Source of the DNA: Pseudofabraea citricarpa
Lineage: Eukaryota > Ascomycota > Leotiomycetes > Helotiales > Dermateaceae
Length of the DNA: 64,000 nt
Direction of reading: 5' to 3'
NCBI GenBank assembly: GCA_029641185.1
Contig: JAPWGK010000003.1
Coordinates: 1,426,001 to 1,490,000, forward strand
Shown here: in pieces, positions 51,382 through 61,600 of the stretch
How positions within the stretch are numbered: position 1 is the first letter of the stretch
How the letters are laid out: each line of letters starts with the position of its first letter
Notes under the pieces: model-generated
Seen by the model: only the letters and a program-made list of their open reading frames with translations
Told to the model about the DNA's origin: nothing
The model's database searches: none
Position numbers and translations under genes: made by a program

Positions 51382-53154
51382 ATGGCACTGGAGAAAGGGA
51401 ATGTTATGATGGGTCTTGTACTACTGACTGCTGTCTTTAACGGCTGCACTCAGGGCTACGATCAGAGTATGATGAATAATTTGAATCTGGTAGATCAGTA
51501 CACAGAATGTAAGCTACAGTCTTGCAATTAGGTGGCTTGAACTTTCACTAACCATCTATTAGACTTCAATTTGGACGACAATATGCTCGGTTTGAATGTA
51601 GCAATGATCAATGCTGGTTCCGTTGTTGGCGGGCTCTTCGCAGGCCAGCTTTGCGATCGCTGGGGCAGAAAATGGGGCATCGCAGCATCCGCCATGATCA
51701 CTATAGTCGCTGTAGCGATTCAAGCCTCTGCTACTCACGAAGCTGCCTTCTTGGTGGGAAGAACCCTGCTTGGTATATCAATCACGGTCAACGGAACTGC
51801 TGCACCAGTTTGGGTGATGGAGATGGCACATCCGAGACAGAGAGGCTTCCTGGGAGGTATGTATATGGCCATTTGGTACTTCGCTGCCATTATTGTGTCT
51901 TGTGTGTCTCTGGGTACCTACCAATATGATTCAACATGGGCTTGGAGAGGTCTAGCAGTGGTAATGGATCTCATTATTATCCGAATACCTAACGCAGGCT
52001 AATATTTTATTATAGGGTCAACTCGTGCCATCTTTTTTGAGTTTATCACTACTTCCGTTCATGCCCGAAAGTCCGAGGTGGCTTATCTCGCAGGATCGCG
52101 ACGAAGATGCGTTCAACCTCTTGGTCATGCTGCATGGCAAAGGCGATGCCAATAACATACTGGTGCATGCGGAGTACAAAGAAATTCGTGACACTCTCCA
52201 CTTCGAGCGAACGGCTCCCAGGAGTTTCAAATCTCTGCTATTCCCAAGTGAGTCAAGTTACCTTTTAACGACTGAGATTGTTGCTTATTCATGCTTTCAG
52301 AGGCAAATGCTCATCGTTTTGGAATCGTGATTGCCTTGAACATCTTTGCTCAGGTTATGGGCAGCAATATTGTGTCGTAAGTATCAAATCACTTTTGTAT
52401 GGACGGAGAATTCTAATAAACTTTCGTCAGATCATATGCTGGGCTTGTTTTCGAAGGGGCTGGGATCACCGATACTTATCAACAGATGGTAGTAAACATT
52501 GGCATCAACATCTTCTGCTTCTTCTGCGCTATCGGAGGCTGTTTCTCTATTGAGAGGCTAGGCAGGAAAGCCATGCTTTGTAAGTCAAACCTTCATCTTC
52601 ATCTTTTCGAGACTTTTGAAGAATCAACTAATGCTCTTTTACAATAAGTCGGGGTATCATGCCTCATGGTCGTGCTCCTTGTTCTTATCTGCATTTTGAC
52701 CGCAGTCTACGGCAACGCCTCGAACACATCAGCTTCCTACGCCAACGTAGCCATGATCTACCTTTTCTCTGGAGCCTATGCCTTCGCCTTCAATCCTCTT
52801 ACATTCGTGTACCCCGTTGAAATCATGAACTATACGCAGCGAGCCAAAGGTATTGCTATCGGACAAATGGCTTGCTACGCATTCGGCTTCTTGAACCAAT
52901 ACACGACCCCAATCGCTATTAATAACATTGGATGGAGATATTATGCTTTGAATACAGCGTGGGACGTGGTAATTTGTGCTATCATCTGGTTCTGGTTTGT
53001 CGAGACAAAGGGTTTAGCCCTCGAGGAGGTTGACCAGTTATTTGATGGGGTGGTTCATACCGATGGTATACTTATTGGAGACGGAGCACTTATAGAACAA
53101 AGCGAGGGTAACGATACGAAAGTTATAGAAGCTGATATTAAGATAAAATATTAG
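51382..53154 (+). CDS. MFS sugar-type transporter, 6 exons
   Basis: Plasma-membrane proton symporter of the fungal sugar porter family (hexose/lactose permease-like); substrate not determinable. Exons 51382-51508, 51563-51960, 52016-52247, 52301-52376, 52431-52579 and 52649-53154 sum to 1,488 nt, 495 residues, all phases consistent. Family signatures in order: GYDQSMM in helix 1, DRWGRK after helix 2, GRTLLGI, PESPRWL before the central loop, ERLGRKAM, YPVEIMNYTQRAKG and VETKGLALEEV after helix 12. Twelve hydrophobic segments are expected and the length is normal. It is divergent from the dioxygenase, suggesting import of a compound that the neighbouring enzymes process (inference). The stop codon abuts an AT-rich island. 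Confidence 0.93.
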
Positions 53155-53425
53155 TATAATATATTTTAGAGTATTCTTATAACGGCTGTTCTAGGGGTGC
53201 CCAGCACGTCACATGATATACCACGTGACCCGTCTGACTACCTTAATTGAAACTTAATTTATATTTATATAATACATTCTTATACTAAATACTACGTAAT
53301 TATATTACATAATAGATTCTTATAGTTTATAAAAAAAAAAATCTAATTAAAAAATATTAAGTTTTTTCTAACAAATAAGAATTATTAATTTCTTATTACT
53401 CGAATTACCTATTACTAAAAGGTTT
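53155..53425. other. Small AT-rich island with CACGTGAC motif pair
   Basis: Immediately after the transporter stop codon composition becomes AT-rich with few CpA steps, like a miniature of the large tract. It contains GTCACATG at 53208-53215 and CACGTGAC at 53222-53229 with a GACCC flank, then an A11 run and TATAATACATTC/CATAATAGATTC direct repeats near 53270-53315. It resembles the remnant of a short mobile element or solo terminal repeat. The string CACGTGACCC is shared with the GC pocket at 36,599. Confidence 0.55.
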
Positions 53426-54832
53426 CCACGCAGGCACAAAGATTTTACTGGTCTATTTTCATTACATTTACAAAGGATCGAAGCTATTCACTTTGAACTG
53501 GAAGCTGGGAGAGAATGTGGGAGTTGCTAATCTCGACAATGAACAAGCGGGCTTCATGCAACTTATCAGATGAAGTCATAAAAAAAGGTCGGATGCTACC
53601 TTTCCACGTATCTTGTTATGCCTCTCCCATATTTTACTAATATTGTGCCTGCAAAGACGAGGATTTCAGGGGCCTCAAGTCGAGCAAGCGGTACGAAACA
53701 GATCTTTATCTGGCTTGACAGATGTACGACCTTGCTTGGTCACCTGGTCCTATCTTGTAATATGTGCATCGGTTCTTTTATCCTTTCTGTTCTCTCTCTC
53801 TAAAGAACAAGGAGATAGATATAGAAATAGAACTCCCAGCATAAATTGTTAGACTAAATTTATTTCCTGCTTATATATGTTTAACTTTCCCAGTGAGTGT
53901 TTGTTTGTTATAAATCTGAGAAAATTCAAATTACTTCATCTCATCTTTGGGGCTCAAAGATTTTGCAGTGTCTCTGCCTATAAGGTAGTAAATAAAAAGG
54001 AAATCATAGCTTTTTGCTGCTTCTACGCATTTGGAAAGTAACTTTAATGAACATACGAACGTGCGTAAACTAGATAATACAAGTTAGAAAGTGAGGTGTC
54101 ATACTCTTTCCCACGCGTTACAGAAGACAACCTGAACATCTCCTTACTATGTTTATGCCTTTCAATGGTACCAAATTTCGGGAGCTGCCGAATTCGTCAA
54201 CGTGAAATCAAACAAGGGCGCATCTTTACCAGTCCACCTCGTGCAACCTAAGCGATCACAGCCTGATCTCATTCTATCCTAAATCTCCGTACCTATGATT
54301 ATTTGCTGAAGACAAACATTCTGCCAAACTCCCCCTCCTGCCAGCCCGGTCCGCTAACTCTACATATCCAAAGCCGGGCCTAATGGATAATGTTACGTGG
54401 GCGGCGACATGGCTCCCGCGTCTTATAGCTGATACGTGTGGAATAAGCTCGTAGCGGCGTGTGTTAAAAAGGGTCTAGACCGGTAAGGAATAAATATTAT
54501 GACTTCTCGCTGTTGTGCCAAGGGAATTAGTGACGAGTTTCGGCCTGAGCGGGCCTTCGGGGCATTTATAATAGAGAAGGCGGACTTGAAAATGTTTGGA
54601 AAATAGTACTTTGACATTAACTTAGTTGTTTTCCTAGACCGATCAAAAATGGTCGAGGAAGGCAGTTCTTCCTTCTCAACTCAACCAACTTCACACACCA
54701 AACACTTAAACATACGACGAAACGAACATCATTTAAACTTCAAGAGAAGTGAGATATTTTAACTCTAATTTATAAGCAGAAAAAACTAATAGATCAGGAG
54801 CCACTGATTATAATCTTTGCTACTAGCATATC
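53426..54832. other. Intergenic region and probable promoter of the small gene
   Basis: About 1.4 kb without a convincing gene; short open frames near 53,613-53,850 lack coding character. The last ~200 bp look like a strong fungal promoter and leader: a TATA-like GGCATTTATAATAGAG near 54563, then a CT- and CA-rich stretch (TTCTCAACTCAACCAACTTC, CACACACCAAACACTTAAAC) before the start codon at 54833. Confidence 0.45.
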
Positions 54833-55156
54833 ATGTCGACCGAAAAGAAAACCCCTACTTCCCAGCAGCAGAGTAACTATAAAGCCAACAGTGGAAAACA
54901 AGAATATCAGACCAAGTTTAACAAGCACCACGGAATGTACGAGGATCATGTTGATTGTCCTTACACGAGCTTCATCTCGGCAAATGGTAAGTTATTTAAA
55001 GTTTTTATTTTGATCACGTTTCAAGACTTTGAGGCGAAGCTGAACTTCAGCAAAGGATCATTTGAGCCTGGCTTTGGCAATATGTACTCAAGGGAAAGGC
55101 AAAAAGGATATTATGTTTGGTTTGTGATAGGAAGTCGAAGTGGAAGTAGGCTATAA
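54833..55156 (+). CDS. Small hydrophilic protein, unknown function
   Basis: 107 codons, no signal peptide, Gln/Lys/Ser-rich N-terminus (TPTSQQQSNYKANSGKQEYQ) and a FSKGSFEPGFGNMYSRER-like Gly/aromatic C-terminal half. A 39 bp stretch at 54987-55025 begins GTAAGT and ends TTTCAAG and is in phase, so it could be an unusually short intron; splicing would give 94 residues and the join SANDFEAK. The pyrimidine-rich leader suggests good expression. I do not recognise a family. It may be a lineage-specific or stress-type small protein, or a chance frame. Confidence 0.45.
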   Translation: MSTEKKTPTSQQQSNYKANSGKQEYQTKFNKHHGMYEDHVDCPYTSFISANGKLFKVFILITFQDFEAKLNFSKGSFEPGFGNMYSRERQKGYYVWFVIGSRSGSRL

Positions 55157-55567
55157 AACCAAAAATCTGGGTAGTGGATTCATAATTATAAATTGTCTGC
55201 TATGTTCTCTATTTTATTACCAGCGATTTTTCTACACCAATTTAATTTATCCATGGCCGATTAGATATACACCTAATGCATGCCATGTATGTTTTTGCGG
55301 GGAGGATTGATACTTCTTGAGGCACTTGGAAACCACGATGAACTTTCCTTCGCTATATCTTTTATCCAAAGGAACATGAAGATCAATTATATATTATGAG
55401 ACCATTTATTCACTATCCAATCGACCGTTGAATTACTATAATATATACTCGGCTTGTCAACTAAGTATTAAGAAAAGAGCTTTCTTTTTAATAAATTTTG
55501 ACTTTACGTTACGAATAGAGCAAACCACTTAACATCCTCAGGATCACCTACTGTGACGAGAAAAGTT
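55157..55567. other. Intergenic, nothing recognised
   Basis: About 400 bp of moderately AT-rich DNA between the small gene and the 3' end of the HET pseudogene. No gene, repeat or clear signal was seen. Confidence 0.5.
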
Positions 55568-58122
55568 TTAGCCTAATAATATCTTAAGTTTGTTTTCTTT
55601 CTGTCTGAGCCAAGGAGCTTTCGTAATCATCCCAAGAGCCTTTCTGTAAGCAATATCATTGTGCCACTCGACCCAAAGGACATTATACCAATCATAAAGC
55701 TCAGCAAGAACAGTGGCTTGCATGCAAGCTGACGTGTGTGCTAGTTGTGATTTGCATCGACATACATACCCTTGTATATGATCAGGCGGAGTTAAATGAC
55801 CAGCCGACAGCCGTATCAACTCACAAGATTGACCCAACATAGAATCTCCGTCTCTGTTAGGAATATAGATATTACCTGCCCATCGGGCGTTTGAATCGAG
55901 GAGGCAGTAGTAATTCTCAGTGAAACACCAATGCCACTGCACTGTGAAGGGTGCTGCATCCGCACCCGGCGGTAACCCTGGTGATCTTCCCAGACTTAGC
56001 CAGACTCGAGACGATTGGAAGAATAAATAATGGTCTAATTGGCTTCCTGTAATATATGGTCTTAAACTCCTGTCGATAGCGTTCTCATCTGCGTTGGAAG
56101 GAGACCGAAAATTGTTACATGCTTAGAATACAGACTTATCGTGTAGACTGTGAGAAATGTGAACTTCGGAATTTTCATATGCGATAACCTCGAGCACTAA
56201 ATTTGAAGCCCGGTCCAAATCACTTCTGGTCGCTTGTCTTGGACCAGTAGTCCCAACTTTGTATAATATAACCGATGGAAATACTCCTGGAGCATATTGA
56301 CCCAAACCCCCATGTGACCAATCGATCCCATCCCCAGTCCACCCAGGCCAGGACCAGCTTGGAAAGAGCACATTGCGCTGGAATGCATTGTTTTGTCGTA
56401 TATTAGATGATTGTTGACCGCTACCCCAGTGTGATTTAGGTTGCCAAAGAAGTGCTTCATGAATATAACATTCTGGGGTTCCGAGGTAGAAAGGTGTCAT
56501 AAAGGATTGACTCATCCGACTAATGATCCCACTCAAAGCATTAAGTTTGTCTGCCTCGAATGTTAAGAGCCGGTCCGCGTATGCAGATACTACTCTTGCC
56601 CAATGATAAAACGACCTATTCTTTGTACTTTGGGTTCTCTGCTCGGCAGAGGAATTCTCTATTACAACAGTAGCTTTTGAAAACCTTAAGGCAACACGAA
56701 GTTTCTCTTCCCTGTGTAACGGTCCTTCCGCTTCACTTGAAGCTTCGTGAAGCTCTTCTATCCAGGTGGCTTCCAAGCAATGCCACCTCAAACGACTACC
56801 GACATATATCAGTAATCGTCGAGAAAGGAGTTCTTCCTGAAATGTCCAAGCGCGTTGACTCCAGACCGAGTTAGTAACTTCAGTTTCAACATCGCGAGAC
56901 AGAAGTAATAACCTGCTGCACGGCGAAAAATCCAAAATATCTTGTTCATAAAGTCTCGGCATTGACCCTCCTCCAACGCCAGGTATCCCATAATCAGCGT
57001 TCTGGCCATCAGCTGCTACTAATATGAAGTAAGCATTAGCGTATATGGCCTCCATAGACTTAAGTTGTGATGCGATATGATCCGCATCATCTTGAATGAT
57101 ACAAAGGCGGTCCACCCATAGATATCTTTCGCCCATAGCAGACAGCATACCCATTGCATCTTTTACTGTCCTGGGAAGAGAGTTTCTATTTTCGGGTGAA
57201 TCAAGGATTCCGCGACATCTTAACTATGCAATATTCTGTGTAGTAGCTTCAAGTGTTTCTTCTAATTTGCCCCACACATAGCTCAGAGCAATATACCGGA
57301 TATCACCTGGAGCCTCACATAGGCAATTCCACTTGAGATCAATTAAGGTAATTCTAGTAACTGGTGCCGCTAATGGTTATCTCTGCAGAATAGAGTAACT
57401 TTTCGTGTACGTTTTATTACAAATTTGGAGCCATCTGCACGCCTGTCTGACATCTGCCCATTGGGAGTTTACAAGTTTGGCACTGCTTATACCACTAACC
57501 GATAGTTTTCTGTCTCCGATAATAGCTATGCAAATTTGAGTCTCGTTTAAACCTTGATTGTCGATATATACTAGAAGGGAAGGTCGACGAAAGCTTTCGA
57601 GGCGGAACTCGACGAAATATTCGTGCATTTCACCATCATGTGGACTCGTGCTATTCGCTTTAATTTTTCCATAGTACTCGCAAATCTTCTTGCATGAGAT
57701 ACATTGGCGCTCCTCCAGGAGTTCACGGAAATACCCAATTGCAATTCTAGGCTGCATTTCAAGACCAGTTGGCTGTCGGAGAAGGTCACATAGATCCCAG
57801 CGCTCGAAAGATACACGATAATAATCTACCAATGCCAATAATCGACCCAGGGCTTAACACCTGGCACAGTTCGGCGACGATTTAGATGCGATGCGATTCT
57901 GTTTAACATTCAGCAGTGGAACTTTGTGACAATTTGTAGAGTATACCCCACAGCAGTTTCCATATCAATAAAGTTATATATATGGGAATTCATGGCCATT
58001 ATGTCCGGTTGTCGTGGTATCTTGTTGATATCATCTTCTGAGCCTTTGATTATAAGTTGCTTAAAGATACGCTGGTCTTCGGACGATAATTTGGTGAATA
58101 TACGACTATCGGGAGAATCCAT
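55568..58122 (-). pseudogene. HET-domain (heterokaryon incompatibility) pseudogene, four in-frame stops
   Basis: HET proteins trigger cell death after fusion of incompatible fungal hyphae. The minus strand holds one continuous frame from 57898 to 55568 (777 codons) with no frameshift, broken by TAA 57856-57854, TAA 57379-57377, TAG 57226-57224 and TAA 56125-56123. HET signatures span these stops: RYIALSYVWG, LPRTVKDAM, YLWVDRLCIIQDD, YANAYFILVAADG and WSQRAWTFQEELLSRR. CARC before the first stop and ISCKKIC later resemble the N-terminal Cys motifs. A likely first exon (58122-57952, MDSPDSRIF) joins through a 53 bp intron with a weak GTGGGG donor. Each TAA is one CpA-to-TpA step from CAA, and the TAG from CAG or TGG. 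The intact frame between stops argues that inactivation was recent. Confidence 0.83.
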
Positions 58123-58602
58123 AGTTCTGGGCTCCAGCTGGCGCTTTGTTGGCTATTAGAATATAGATTCAATCGGTTCTCCAACTTCTCCTGTGCGTGC
58201 AACAACAGTCTTCAGATCTAGATCAAAGTAAGAGAACTCTGTGAACTAAGGACACATGGGGAAGTTTCCTAAACTAGGGCGCCAAGATTCCACGCTTACG
58301 TGAGAAATTAAAATACTGCTGGTGCTGCAGATGGTGGATGCAGATGCAAATTTTGGGGGCTGAAGATCACATGATTATGAAAGGTGAAGCTGAAGAGCTG
58401 GAGAGATTGGCATTTCGTTTCTGTCCTGCGCAATATACCACAACGACAAAACGTGATAGCCAAAGGTGTGAAACTCAACTACTGTAAGAAGGAGGTAACG
58501 TTCAGTGGTCTTCGCGGGCAATGTACGCTGCTGAATTGCTCACAAACGCAGTCCGCAGAGTGCTGTTGTGAATAGGGGTCCAGCGGACATATATCGTTAA
58601 TA
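58123..58602. promoter_or_regulatory. Divergent intergenic region, HET pseudogene / Cch1-type channel
   Basis: These 480 bp separate the divergent starts of the HET pseudogene and the channel gene. No TATA box or named operator is evident, and open frames within it are not protein-like. Confidence 0.4.
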
Positions 58603-61600
58603 ATGCCCAGTACCAGCCAAGACCACACTTTTCCGATGACAGAACCCAGGAAGAATTTCAATTTGCAAAATGCAATATTTTTTCAGCCGCTGGGCAATTC
58701 TGACACTACGGCAGGGCGGGAGGAAGTTCTGACAGTGGAAAGTGTTCCCAGAGATAGTGGCAGCACTTCAGCCCTCGAAACACGCTCAGAGAAAACGCAG
58801 TTCCACGGAAGTAAACATTCATCAGAAGTTAAAATTTCGACCTTCGGTATTTCACACCAACAGTTGAGTGATATCATTCAGCCTCGGTCGGCGGCCGAGG
58901 AACAATACATCGTTGAGCCTCAGCCAAATTTTAGAGAACAAGCTTTGATGCCAGAAAACTCACACGGCATGCTTGACAGAGAACGCCCCTTGAGCGACAT
59001 CAGAAGTATATCTCCAGGAATCAGGAACTCTGGTGCTCGAAGTTTGAAGAATGGCGAAAGTTCACGTCAGCACAATCCCCTTCAGAAATATTCGATGGCC
59101 AATGCATTACGGAGAAAGTTGACCGACTTACTTGTTCATCCAGTTACGGAACCGTTGATACTTCTTCTGTTGGTAGCTCAAGCAGTCTTGATGGCAGTAT
59201 ACACTAGTTCAAACGTGTCTACACATCCTCTACAACAAAAGAATACACGGATCGATTACAGTATCCTGGGGATATTTGTAATATACACCTTAGAAATTGC
59301 GGCTAGGATTTATGTGTCGGGGTTTGTTTTTGCCCGAAAACAATCCGAAATACCTGAGACTCAAAGAAACGTCGGAAAATTCTGGAGCAAAAGGAAGAAA
59401 TCCTTTTTTGGCCCTTCTCTCCTTCCTTCTGTGGATTATGAGACGGCCATAGGAGGAACAGGGGAAACAAATCAACTGCTATTGGATTCTGATCTAAGTT
59501 CTATCGATGAGTCATTCGAGAAATTGCCCCAAACTATGGAGGAAAACATGCGTTTACGACTTTATCGAACAGCATTTTTAAGACATTCATTCAATCGAGT
59601 AGATTTCCTCTCGGTAGTATCATTTTGGATTGCTTTTGCACTTCGACATAGTGGGTCCGGTTTCCCGGATACCTGGCGTGTTTTATGGATGCTCAGCTCT
59701 GCTCGAATACTCAGACTACTAGCTCTGACGAATGGCACAGCAGTTAGTTCCCCTCTACCCCCAACTTTTTCTACATATGTTTGGTGTTAATCAGAACACA
59801 GATCAATCTCTGGAATTTAAAACGAGTTGCTCCATTGCTATTCAATATTTCACTCCTCATCGGTTTCTTCATGGTCATTTTCGCCGCCATTGGAGTGCAG
59901 TTCTTCCATTCAAGCTTGAAGCGCGAGTGCGTCTTGATCGATACCAGAGGTATGCATTCAAATTATACTAGTGGTCAACACTGCGGCGGCTACCTCGATC
60001 ACAGCAATCGGAAACAGCCATGGCTTATGGCTAATGGAGAAAATGGTACTTCGAAGGCATTTGGATACATATGCTCTGCGGGCCTTGTGTGTTTAGAGGG
60101 TCAAAATCCCTACAATGGGACAATGAGTTTTGATGACTTGCCACATGCACTCGAGCAAGTGTTTGTGCTCATGACTACAAATACTTTTCCAGACGTCATG
60201 TATGAATTGACAATGAGCAATTCTTTGGCTGCTGCAATTTGTATGTATAAGACTGGTATATGGTCATCATGTTATGCTGACATGATAACAGATTTTGTTG
60301 CGGGTATCATCATCCTTTGGTTTTCTCTTGCAAATCAGGTATCTCTAGCTTTCTCTTCGCTATTAGTTACATTATTGATATTCTTTAGTTCACTGCCGTT
60401 ATCATATATGCATTCGGCCTTGTGGGCTATGATGAAAGCAAGCGCGTTGCATTGCCTGCCTTAGATAGGTCAGTATTCTAATTTGATTTCAAGATGGCTA
60501 ATAGACTGATGATAGAAGAAGTGACTCTCAAGAAAGTCAACCGCCCCTGTTCCACCGTACTGGTTTCAAGCACAGGTTGTATTGCAGAACTTCGTGGGTT
60601 TGGCTGGTTATAATCGCTTATGGCCTAGTTTCAAAGTGTCTTCGGACTTCAAACATGGCTAGTAGTACTCGAAGATTCATAGGTATGTTCATAGTACTCA
60701 ATTTATCTGCTCGGGAAATTTGCTTCAGTTGGGTACCTCATTTGAGCTGCATAGCTCATTTGATATACTAAAGCTCCGTTGCCTTCTTATACTGAGTTCC
60801 AGCTAACGTACTTGCTCGTATTAATGGCGTTCACAGACATTTCAGAAACAGTAGTTACAGCAATATTGTTCTTCGAAATCTTGGTCCGAATTAGCGTCCT
60901 CAATCGGGACTTTTTTCGAAGGGCACGCAATAATTTAGATCTTTTGCTTGCTACTATCACTGTTACGATGCAGATTCCTAAGATTCGCAACTCTGGAGAA
61001 CCATATGCATGGCTTACAATTTTTCAAATACTACGGATCTACTGTCTGGCATTAGCAATCCCACTGATGAGAAATTTCATTGTGAGTATTATATTAGTAT
61101 CCCCTGCCGGATGGATTTGCACAGATTCTTACAGATTCGACAGCCTATTACCCTTTTTGATATGTCTGCCTTAGGGAATATCTTCTTGTTCACATTTATT
61201 TTAACGTTTATTTGTGCCTTGATGGCTTCACAGCTTTTTCGAGGTTCCATACCGGATTTTAATGATCACTTAGAGGTTATAGATATCAAATTCTCCGCAA
61301 TATACAACTCCTTCTTTGGCATATTCCCATTCATATCTGGCAAGGATTGGACAAATGTTTTGTACAATGTCACAGCATCCCAGACAGACGGCACGGCATG
61401 GGTTGGTGCCATACTATTCATCCTATGGGCAGCAATTATGTTTTGTAGGTCGTCTATGAAGACTTTATATTCTTGTTAACAATTTATCGGTTTAGTTTTC
61501 GTTCGAAACATGTTAATAGCATGCATCCAAGAAGGAATTGAACTTCCAGAGGAAGAGAAACATCTGCTACAAGTCCGCAAGTATTTAAATCAAAGGTCTC

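Noticed and set aside
55568..58122. Reassigned stop codons (UAA/UAG read as Gln) in the HET gene
   Set aside because: All neighbouring genes use TAA/TAG/TGA as ordinary terminators, and fungi are not known to use this code; mutation is simpler.
58384..58575. Short plus-strand ORF upstream of the channel gene
   Set aside because: It has no family resemblance, lies in the divergent promoter region and overlaps another frame on the opposite strand.
61114..61134. Alternative acceptor at 61124 in the channel gene
   Set aside because: Using it leads to a stop within 12 codons; the acceptor at 61134 keeps the frame into IRQPITLFDMSALGN.
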